Origin: CAYXVU01 sp964468725
GTDB lineage: Bacteria > Acidobacteriota > Blastocatellia > UBA7656
Reading direction: 5' to 3'
Length of the DNA stretch: 21,791 nucleotides
NCBI GenBank assembly: GCA_964468725.1
Contig: CAYXVU010000091.1
Coordinates: forward strand, 1-21,791
Shown here: positions 16,261-21,791 of the stretch, in pieces
How the letters are laid out: the number at the start of each line of letters is the position of its first letter
Numbering within the stretch: the stretch's first letter is position 1
Program-made: the position numbers and the translations under genes
The notes under the pieces: generated by a model
What the model saw: the letters and a program-made list of their open reading frames with translations, nothing else
What the model was told of the DNA's origin: nothing
Database searches by the model: none

Positions 16261-17400
16261 ATGACAAAGCGTGTGTTGTATCTGCTCACGGTATGGTTCT
16301 GCTTCGCTATGCCCTTGTCTGCACAAAGCGCGAAAACGGAGGGCGAGTCTGTGCCCTTCAAGCCGGAGAGGTGGACGATAACCGACAGCGATCACAAAAT
16401 TGGCAACTATGCAGGCAGAGAGAGTCTGTTTCTCGATGGTGAAGCTCTGGTCAAAAACGTCGAGTTGCAAGATGGCATCATCGAAGTAGACATCGCGCCG
16501 AATTTTCGACCGAGCTTTGCTGGCATCTGCTTTCGCGCCCAATCGGCGGAAGATTTCGACCTCGTCTATTTGCGAACCCACAAATCGAAGATAGCGGACG
16601 CGGTGCAATACACCCCCCACCTCAACGGGTTGGCCGCTTGGCAGTTGTATTACGCGAACAATGAGTATCAGTCGCGGGCTGAATTCAAGGAGGCCGATTG
16701 GAACCGTCTCAAGATCGTCGTCAAAGGCAATCAAGCGGAGATCTATTTAAATGACTCGACGCGCCCAACCTTGGTGGTCAAAGAACTACGCCGCGAAGCG
16801 CAAAAAGGTATGATCGGATTGTGGGCGCTCAATGGCAATCACTTCGCAAACTTTCGTTACACGCCGATGGAAGCCGTTCCGGTAGCTTCGATTAACCGAC
16901 CACCGGCGAAAGAGTTCCTTGCCACTTGGTCGCTATCGAAAATCTATGATGCCACAAAGGTGAAGACGGAAAGTTACCCCGACAAAGCGATGCAGGCAGG
17001 TATGAATTGGGAGACGGTAAGCAGCGAATCGTCAGGGCTGGTCAACATCTCGCGATTTCGCAAAAAGGCCATTTCCAATATGGGCGAGGGCAACTCGCTC
17101 GATGTCGTGTATGCCAAAGTTACTCTTGAAGCGGCGAGCGATCAGACGCGCAAGCTCAACTTTGATTTCAGTGACCGCATTACCATCTTCTTGAATGGCA
17201 AACCCATCTTTTCCGGCGATAATACTTTTTTATCCAAAGGGTCAATGTTTCGCGGCGAAGTCAGAGCGGAGAACCAAACGTTGTATGTTGATCTGAAGCG
17301 TGGCAGCAACGAACTGCTGATCGCGGTCACGGAACGCGCTAACGGTTGGGGTTATATCTTTAAACTCGATAGTCCCGACGGACTGACCATGCACCCGTGA
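16261..17400 (+). CDS. Secreted protein with concanavalin-like and galactose-binding-like beta-sandwich domains
   Basis: 379 residues. The signal peptide MTKRVLYLLTVWFCFAMPLS-AQ is clear and cleavage is likely after A-Q or nearby. Residues about 40-205 resemble a LamG/DUF1080-like concanavalin fold: GIIEVDIAPNF, AGICFRAQSAEDFDLVYLR, LKIVVKGNQAEIYLND and KGMIGLWAL with HFANFRY, a pattern found in '3-keto-disaccharide hydrolase' domain proteins. The second half (about 215-375) looks like a jelly roll of the galactose-binding kind, with ITIFLNGKPIFSGDNTF and LKRGSNELLIAVTERANGWG. No catalytic residues are evident, so carbohydrate or surface binding is a family-based guess. It is the last gene of a plus-strand block after a TPR-HTH protein and an AraC regulator, and is followed by a terminator-like inverted repeat. 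Confidence 0.75.
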   Translation: MTKRVLYLLTVWFCFAMPLSAQSAKTEGESVPFKPERWTITDSDHKIGNYAGRESLFLDGEALVKNVELQDGIIEVDIAPNFRPSFAGICFRAQSAEDFDLVYLRTHKSKIADAVQYTPHLNGLAAWQLYYANNEYQSRAEFKEADWNRLKIVVKGNQAEIYLNDSTRPTLVVKELRREAQKGMIGLWALNGNHFANFRYTPMEAVPVASINRPPAKEFLATWSLSKIYDATKVKTESYPDKAMQAGMNWETVSSESSGLVNISRFRKKAISNMGEGNSLDVVYAKVTLEAASDQTRKLNFDFSDRITIFLNGKPIFSGDNTFLSKGSMFRGEVRAENQTLYVDLKRGSNELLIAVTERANGWGYIFKLDSPDGLTMHP

Positions 17401-17410
17401 ACCAATTCGA

Positions 17411-17533
17411 CTATCTGCGAATCACCCGAATCAACATCATGAATACGCGATGACGGCAATCGCTCTCATCGCCGCACCGACTAACCATTCAGACTCTTTG
17501 GTTGATTCGCGGGATTCGCAGATAGCCATTTTT
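17411..17533 (+). terminator. Large inverted repeat with T-run at a convergent gene junction
   Basis: The left arm (17411-17435, beginning CTATCTGCGAATC) and right arm (17501-17525, ending GATTCGCAGATAG) are complementary at 23 of 25 positions. The 65-base loop holds a nested perfect seven-base stem, GCGATGA (17447-17453) with TCATCGC (17466-17472). On the plus strand TTTTT follows at 17529-17533, so it fits as a terminator for the secreted-protein gene; the minus strand has no such tract. It starts 10 bases after the plus-strand stop and ends next to the minus-strand stop (17532-17534). The arms contain spaced GAATC words that look like a dispersed repeat. Confidence 0.55.
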
Positions 17534-18707
17534 ATCCGCAGGCTAAAGTCGGATCGGAAATCCATAGCCCATCAGTTTCGGCGGCCAGATAGGCCTTAAT
17601 GTCCGCGTAGCGTGAAGCGAACAGGCGACGCTCTTCGTCGGTCAGCGATTGGGTTCCTTCTGCAACCAGATCGCTTTCAATCACCCCTTGCAACTTCAAT
17701 GCGTGTTTCAAACAAGCAATCGTCTTTTTCACCACCTTGCCATCGCGCGCAAAGCGATAGGACTCGCTGAAGCGCGTAAAAGCCGTTTGATAGATCGGGC
17801 GCAGCCGCTCATCCCCGGCATAACAGGCTCGCCAGGCGCGTTGCCATTCGCGGGGAAAGACATTGGCCGGACCAGACACAACGCCAATCGGCAACTTGTT
17901 GTGCAGCAGAGAGCGATTCCAATACTCGCGCACGCGGCCTAGCAATCCGTCTTCGAGTTTGAACACCTGAAAAATCAGCATGGCATCGCCGACGTAGATG
18001 CCGAAGCCGTCTTTGTCGTTGTAGTGCAGAGCGCCTTTGGTGTAGTTGCCGAGCACCCGGCGCGGCGCGGAGACTTTCAATCCGTAAATGAATGGCAAGC
18101 GACTCAGTTGTTTGACATCGCGTGTGCGAATATGAGGAATGCGCGGGTCGGCGGCAATGTCCGCGTTATCGTACAGGAAGATCGGCAGCCACGCGCCACG
18201 ATGATCGAACAAATCACAGACATCGCGTTGAAAGAAGTCGAGCAAGTCGCCGATGTCGGTGATCGAAAGGGGCGCGATGACGGCGGCATTGGCTCCGGCA
18301 TCAAGCGCACAGTCGAGGTTGGCAAGCGTCTCTCTGCGCGTCGTTGCGCTCACTCCGACCCATGCTTCTACCGTAGGACGGTTGGCCGCCTTCAACTCTT
18401 CATTGATGCGCGCAACCTCATCGCTTTCGATGTGAATGAGGCGTTGGCGTTCGCTGTTGGCAAGGCGATTCCACTCGCCGTTGGTGCCGATGCCAAAGAG
18501 GATGTCTGCGCCGTAACCTTGTTGCGCGTCATAGCGAAAGACGCGACGTTGTTGCTCTTCAATGACTCTGCCTTGTTCGTCTATGACGGTGATGCTCGGA
18601 ATGCTCAACCCGCGACGCGGCTGATAGTGGTCAGGAGAAGCGGGGCGATGCTCTGTCTGATTGATCGGGGGGATGAGATGATCTTGTGGGTGTGCGTCAG
18701 CCGTCAT
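17532..18707 (-). CDS. DapA-superfamily (dihydrodipicolinate synthase/NAL-like) lyase
   Basis: 391 residues from the ATG at 18705-18707; a TTG at 18740 adds 11 residues, and neither start has a good Shine-Dalgarno. The TIM barrel begins near residue 32 (RRGLSIPSITVIDEQGRV). Hallmarks are FGIGTNGEWNRLANSER (equivalent to GTTGE, but the second Thr is Asn), the tyrosine of IFLYDN (Tyr179) and the Schiff-base lysine in FIYGLKVSAP (Lys211). This family makes or splits C-C bonds with pyruvate. The Thr-to-Asn change and the long C-terminal region (about 300-391, helical) argue against true DapA; a sugar-acid aldolase or dehydratase is possible. It is 66 bases downstream of the zinc-ribbon membrane protein gene in the same direction, in what appears to be the purM transcript. 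Confidence 0.8.
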   Translation of the reverse strand: MTADAHPQDHLIPPINQTEHRPASPDHYQPRRGLSIPSITVIDEQGRVIEEQQRRVFRYDAQQGYGADILFGIGTNGEWNRLANSERQRLIHIESDEVARINEELKAANRPTVEAWVGVSATTRRETLANLDCALDAGANAAVIAPLSITDIGDLLDFFQRDVCDLFDHRGAWLPIFLYDNADIAADPRIPHIRTRDVKQLSRLPFIYGLKVSAPRRVLGNYTKGALHYNDKDGFGIYVGDAMLIFQVFKLEDGLLGRVREYWNRSLLHNKLPIGVVSGPANVFPREWQRAWRACYAGDERLRPIYQTAFTRFSESYRFARDGKVVKKTIACLKHALKLQGVIESDLVAEGTQSLTDEERRLFASRYADIKAYLAAETDGLWISDPTLACG

Positions 18708-18773
18708 CAATTGCGATTGTACGATGCCATGCGCTTGCAAACAATCGAGAGCCAGCTCTCAATAGAAGACATC

Positions 18774-19859
18774 TTACGGGAGCGTGCGGTTGGGGTCATC
18801 GAGACCATACAGGCAGACATAGGCAACAGCCAATGAACAAATCATCCAGGGGATAGTAATAAATCCGCCGATGCCACAGGCGATAAAGCCGAGACTCGCT
18901 ATCGTCGTCGTCACAAACCCGACAATCCACCACATCAGCGCGTCACGCGAGAAGATGCGCCGCACCGCTTCGTTGATTGCCGGAGCGATGTCCATCTTGC
19001 GATCTTGAATGAGCGGAATCGTTAACCCCACCAGCATCGCCAAAAAGGGTGAGAGTAAAAAATTTAAGACGACAACCAGTGGGTTGTTATTTCCCGCGCT
19101 CGACAAGCCACCATAGATGCCCATCGCAATGAGCGCGGCGAGAAAGGCTTGCAAGAATCGCCCTTCCCAATTGAACAGGTCATTCAACTCCGGGCGTTCT
19201 CCGCGCATTGTTTTGAAGGCCATGCGGTACAGCCCCATCAACATTGGCCCCGCGAGAATGCCAATGCTGATGATGCTCATCAAGCCTGCAATAAATGTCG
19301 CAACCGACATCAGCCCGCCGTTCTCTTTGTAAAGTCTCCAACCTTTCGACAGCCAATCGCCGAGCGCGATATTGCTCTGCACACCCGGCGGCGGTTGATA
19401 AGATGGCGGTGTTTGATAAGGTGCTGGATAAGGGGTTTGGTACGGCGCTTGATAAGGCTCTGAATAGGGCATTTGATAGGGCGTCGGCGCAGGCGGCGGG
19501 TAATAGGGTGCGGGCGGCATGGGAGGTTCGCTCACCGTTGGCAACTGTGGCATGGTGGGGCTGTGCGTGACGGGGCTGGTCGGCCTTTGCATCTCCGGCG
19601 GCGTCGGTTCGTTTAGCGGCAGATGCAATGTCGCAGGCTCTTCATTTTTGGGCGATTGCGCACCTGTAGTCTGATCGGGAGGTAAATGGCGTGTGCTGGC
19701 TTCTTCCGATGATTCGGGAAAAGGAAGGTGCGGGAGAGGTTGCACCCCTTCTTCGGTCGTTGCGCTCAATTGTCCGGTGAGCAAGCCGCCGCAAACACGG
19801 CAAAACTTTTGTCCCGGTTCCGTTATGATGCCGCAATTTGGGCAATTTGGCATGCTCAT
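18774..19859 (-). CDS. Zinc-ribbon membrane protein with Pro/Tyr-rich linker
   Basis: 361 residues. The N-terminus CPNCGIITEPGQKFCRVCGG is a double-CxxC zinc ribbon. Residues about 30-165 are a Pro-rich disordered region; its end contains tandem PYQ-type units (PYQAPYQTPYPAPYQTP). The C-terminal half has four to six hydrophobic segments, including GLMSVATFIAGLMSIISIGI, FLQAFLAALIAMGIYGGL, LLSPFLAMLVGLTIPLI and a long one around FVTTTIASLGFIACGIGGF, resembling the DUF975-like membrane family. Membrane insertion is clear, function unknown. The ATG at 19857-19859 is used; an ATG two codons later is equally close. The gene begins 40 bases after the purM stop, so it is very likely on the same message. 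The repeat units may drift in copy number between strains. Confidence 0.7.
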   Translation of the reverse strand: MSMPNCPNCGIITEPGQKFCRVCGGLLTGQLSATTEEGVQPLPHLPFPESSEEASTRHLPPDQTTGAQSPKNEEPATLHLPLNEPTPPEMQRPTSPVTHSPTMPQLPTVSEPPMPPAPYYPPPAPTPYQMPYSEPYQAPYQTPYPAPYQTPPSYQPPPGVQSNIALGDWLSKGWRLYKENGGLMSVATFIAGLMSIISIGILAGPMLMGLYRMAFKTMRGERPELNDLFNWEGRFLQAFLAALIAMGIYGGLSSAGNNNPLVVVLNFLLSPFLAMLVGLTIPLIQDRKMDIAPAINEAVRRIFSRDALMWWIVGFVTTTIASLGFIACGIGGFITIPWMICSLAVAYVCLYGLDDPNRTLP

Positions 19860-19899
19860 GGCTCTGTTCTCTAAACGAAGAACCTGCTTCGTTGGTTGC

Positions 19900-21078
19900 C
19901 TACGATTTTTCTCCTCTCAATCTTACTATCTGCGATCCCGCGACCACACGCCCTATATCGTAGTGCTTCTCGCCCATCGCATCAAGATGTGCCTTGACGC
20001 TTGAAGCATCCAATGCGCTCGTAACGACGACCATGCCGATGCCCATGTTGAAGGCGCGATAGAGTTCCGCCTCTGCGATGTTGCCCAATCGCTGCATCAC
20101 GTCATAGACGGGCAGCACCGGCCATGACGATTTTTCAATTTCAACCGCCGTGCCAGCGGGCAAGATGCGCGGAATGTTTTCGAGCAGACCGCCGCCGGTG
20201 ATGTGAGCCAACCCCTTGATGATGTCTTTACTGAGCAAGCCCTCGAGCGCCGACAAGTAACTGCGATGCGGCTTGAGCAACTCTTCGCCCACCGTGCAGC
20301 CGAGTTCTTCAATGTACGTGTCAACGTTAAGCTTTGCTACTTCGAAGAAGAGTTTGCGCGCCAAGCTGTAGCCGTTTGTGTGCATGCCGACGGAAGGCAG
20401 GCCGATCAGCACATCGCCGACTGTGATGGTTGAACCATTGATAACGGCGCTGCGGTCTACGACGCCGACGATGAACCCGGCTACGTCATATTCGCCGTCG
20501 GCATAAAAACCGGGCATCTCCGCCGTCTCGCCGCCGATGAGCGCGCATCCGGCTTCGCGGCAACCGTGCGCCAACCCTTCGATGATCTGTTCGATGGTGT
20601 CGGGAACCAACCGTCCGGCGGCGATGTAATCCAAAAAGAAGAGCGGGCGCGCGCCTTGCACCAAAATATCGTTGACGCAATGGCAGACCAAATCATAACC
20701 AATGGTATTGTGAATGCCGGTCAGAAAGGCTGCGCGTAATTTTGTGCCGACGCCATCGGCGGAAGAGACTAAGACCGGCTCGCGCATCGCGCCGAAGTCG
20801 GCGCGAAACATACCGCCGAATGAACCGATGTCGGTCATAACATTCGGAGTAAAGGTAGCGCGCGCCAGTTTGCGAATGCGCGATGTCGCATCGTTTGCGG
20901 CGTCTATGTCAACGCCCGCATCGCGGTAGCTGACCGGTGGTTGGGAGAGGTCTACTGTCGGTTGGAGGTTGAAGGTTGAAGGTTGAAGGGTATCGCGGTT
21001 TGCCTCCCTCTCCCTTTCCTTTGCTCCCTCGCCTTCTTTCTTTTGATCCCCCGATTTCGGTCGCTTTTCGTTTCTCAT
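19900..21078 (-). CDS. purM: Phosphoribosylformylglycinamidine cyclo-ligase (AIR synthetase)
   Basis: PurM closes the imidazole ring of purine biosynthesis: FGAM plus ATP gives AIR. All family motifs are present: SYRDAGVDIDA, SSADGVGTKLRAAF, DLVCHCVNDILVQGARPLFF, GGETAEMPGFY, YDVAGFIVGVVD, GLPSVGMHTNGYSLARK, HITGGGLLENIPRIL. The product is 392 residues against roughly 345 for the E. coli enzyme, and the excess is at the N-terminus. Residues 1 to about 46 are low-complexity (MRNEKRPKSGDQKKEGEGAK, then an Arg/Glu run, then TLQPSTFNLQPT) and are encoded by purine-rich DNA plus a GGTTGAA heptamer array. No ATG, GTG or TTG lies in frame between Met1 and the conserved core, so the ATG at 21076-21078 is the only canonical start. 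Upstream is the DUF3006 gene with a 51-base gap. Confidence 0.95.
   Translation of the reverse strand: MRNEKRPKSGDQKKEGEGAKEREREANRDTLQPSTFNLQPTVDLSQPPVSYRDAGVDIDAANDATSRIRKLARATFTPNVMTDIGSFGGMFRADFGAMREPVLVSSADGVGTKLRAAFLTGIHNTIGYDLVCHCVNDILVQGARPLFFLDYIAAGRLVPDTIEQIIEGLAHGCREAGCALIGGETAEMPGFYADGEYDVAGFIVGVVDRSAVINGSTITVGDVLIGLPSVGMHTNGYSLARKLFFEVAKLNVDTYIEELGCTVGEELLKPHRSYLSALEGLLSKDIIKGLAHITGGGLLENIPRILPAGTAVEIEKSSWPVLPVYDVMQRLGNIAEAELYRAFNMGIGMVVVTSALDASSVKAHLDAMGEKHYDIGRVVAGSQIVRLRGEKS
20960..20987. repeat. Heptamer array (GGTTGAA x4) within the PurM leader
   Basis: GGTTGGA followed by three exact GGTTGAA units on the plus strand. On the coding (minus) strand these read as TTCAACC and give the STFNLQP part of the PurM leader. 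The array faces a degenerate partner at 21107-21134. Confidence 0.75.
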
Positions 21079-21106
21079 TGTCTCGGTTCGGTTTCCCTTT
21101 CTGTTC
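20988..21106 (-). repeat. Purine-rich low-complexity tract encoding the start of PurM
   Basis: On the minus strand this is dominated by GGGAGAGG, AAAGGAAAG and GAAAGAAGG-like words. It encodes residues 1 to about 30 of PurM, including the run of Glu and Arg, and extends upstream of the start codon. It lies between two heptamer arrays that point at each other. Confidence 0.55.
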
Positions 21107-21134
21107 GATCAACTTTTAACCTTTGACCTTCAAC
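21107..21134. repeat. Degenerate heptamer array, inverted relative to 20960-20987
   Basis: The minus strand reads GTTGAAG GTCAAAG GTTAAAA GTTGATC, four units at exact seven-base spacing. Against the array at 20960-20987 in inverted orientation it matches 21 of 27 positions. Its first unit includes the TGA stop of the DUF3006 gene (21130-21132). Confidence 0.6.
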
Positions 21135-21351
21135 TGTCTTTCAACAATTCTTCGATCTGTTTTCGCATCTCGTCTTTGCTCGGTTTGTCAGGGGCAAAGG
21201 TGAGAACAAGATGGTCGCCGCCGCCGGTTCCGGCGGGCAGATAGGTGACCGGCAGATTGAATTTCACGCTGTCATCATCGGCCATCACGATAACTGCCAA
21301 ATCGTCTTCAAGGCGGTCAATGATGACATTGCATTTTGTCTTATTGGCCAT
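21130..21351 (-). CDS. DUF3006 family protein
   Basis: 73 residues from the ATG at 21349-21351, where GGAGG lies eight bases upstream. An ATG two codons earlier (21355-21357) makes an ATGA overlap with the stop of the upstream gene but would leave only two bases after GGAGG, so I prefer the inner start. Residues VIIDRLEDDLAVIVM, FNLPVTYLPAGTGGGDHLVL and a C-terminal MRKQIEELLKD follow the DUF3006 pattern: a small beta-barrel-like domain and a short helix. The function is unestablished. DUF3006 genes are commonly found next to, or fused to, ComEC-like metallo-beta-lactamase-fold hydrolases, which is exactly the neighbour here, so the two probably act together. Confidence 0.82.
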   Translation of the reverse strand: MANKTKCNVIIDRLEDDLAVIVMADDDSVKFNLPVTYLPAGTGGGDHLVLTFAPDKPSKDEMRKQIEELLKDS

Positions 21352-21353
21352 GC

Positions 21354-21791
21354 TCATCTCCTCCCGCTTGCCGTCCCTCGCGCGTCCCGGTTGCGCGGCG
21401 CGCGGCCTGCCACCTCGTCACCGGTCAAATAACGCTGATCTTGCGCCACGTCATTTTCGGCGCGCACGGTGATTCGGCTTCCATCGCTGGTGGCCGTGAT
21501 CGTGCCGTCAAGGTCTGTGCGAAAGAGTTTGATTGCATCGCTGCGCTGTTTGAGTAGGCTCATCACTTTCGGGTGCGGGTGATGATAATCGTTTCCCGCT
21601 TTGCAACTGATGGTGACGAACGAGGGCTGTACGGCATCAAGAACCTTTTGCGAAGTGCCATTCGAACTGCCGTGATGCGCGGCTTTCAAGAGGTCGGCGC
21701 GCAACTTGTCGCGGTCATGTGCGATCATATCTTCCCATGCAGCGACTTCAGCATCACCGGCGAACAAAAAGCGCGTATTGCCATAGGTCAA
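21354..21791 (-). CDS. ComEC/Rec2-like metallo-beta-lactamase-fold hydrolase, C-terminal fragment
   Basis: The start lies beyond the right edge; 145 codons of the C-terminal part are visible. TYGNTRFLFAGDAE is the late beta strand with the metal-ligand Asp of this fold, and LLKAAHHGSSNGTS is the typical ComEC-type HHGS motif, followed by ISCKAGNDYHHPHPKV. The last 25 or so residues are Arg/Gly-rich and poorly conserved. Family members without the ComEC membrane domain are secreted or periplasmic hydrolases, possibly nucleases; whether membrane segments precede this fragment cannot be seen. Its TGA overlaps the first possible start of the DUF3006 gene, indicating translational coupling. Confidence 0.82.
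   Translation of the reverse strand: MTYGNTRFLFAGDAEVAAWEDMIAHDRDKLRADLLKAAHHGSSNGTSQKVLDAVQPSFVTISCKAGNDYHHPHPKVMSLLKQRSDAIKLFRTDLDGTITATSDGSRITVRAENDVAQDQRYLTGDEVAGRAPRNRDARGTASGRR

Noticed and set aside
15826..16734. Minus-strand 302-codon open frame across the AraC and secreted-protein genes
   Set aside because: It crosses two well-supported plus-strand genes and the gap between them, with no recognisable motif or ribosome binding site.
18747..18760. Palindrome GAGAGC-CA-GCTCTC upstream of the DapA-like gene
   Set aside because: The two-base centre cannot form a normal hairpin loop, and one short palindrome is not enough to propose an operator.
18024..18836. Plus-strand 270-codon open frame opposite the DapA-like gene
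   Set aside because: It lies wholly antisense to a gene with conserved active-site motifs over most of its length, shows no domain of its own and has a composition typical of a reverse-strand shadow.

Overview
The window is a dense, protein-coding bacterial chromosome segment with no rRNA, tRNA, CRISPR array, insertion sequence or phage module that I could recognise. The large secreted S9 peptidase, the 850-residue PIG-L-type protein, the PTPS-related membrane protein, the TPR protein with a Fis-like helix-turn-helix, and intergenic arrays of seven-base repeats together suggest an Acidobacteriota genome, probably class Blastocatellia. That assignment is inference from gene content; no marker gene is present to prove it.

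Layout. Positions 1-4467 hold a minus-strand run read from right to left: a proton-coupled oligopeptide transporter, a secreted prolyl-oligopeptidase-type peptidase, and the start of a GNAT acetyltransferase, which together look like peptide breakdown and uptake. From 4468 to 4746 lies a divergent promoter region with two identical promoters (TTGACG, 18 bases, TAGAAT), one for each side. Positions 4747-6483 hold a plus-strand pair: a YpsA/SLOG-type 'molybdenum carrier' protein and a PQQ-like beta-propeller. A gene-free stretch of about 400 bases follows.

Positions 6880-11357 are minus strand: an 846-residue protein whose PIG-L (LmbE) deacetylase domain has lost its metal ligands and catalytic base, a DUF1573 lipoprotein, and a PLP aminotransferase. 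Positions 11552-17400 are plus strand: a PTPS-related/YfhO-like membrane protein, a TPR-HTH protein with a strong ribosome binding site, an AraC regulator, and a secreted two-domain beta-sandwich protein. A 115-base inverted repeat closes this block at the convergent junction with the next one.

Positions 17532-21791 are minus strand, read from right to left: the end of a ComEC-like metallo-beta-lactamase-fold hydrolase, a DUF3006 protein overlapping it, purM, a zinc-ribbon membrane protein, and a DapA-superfamily lyase. PurM is the core purine gene; its first 45 or so residues are translated from low-complexity and heptamer-repeat DNA.

The most interesting signals are the PIG-L pseudoenzyme, the recurring seven-base-phased arrays (often as inverted pairs) in intergenic regions, the repeat-derived N-terminus of PurM, and the matched divergent promoters.
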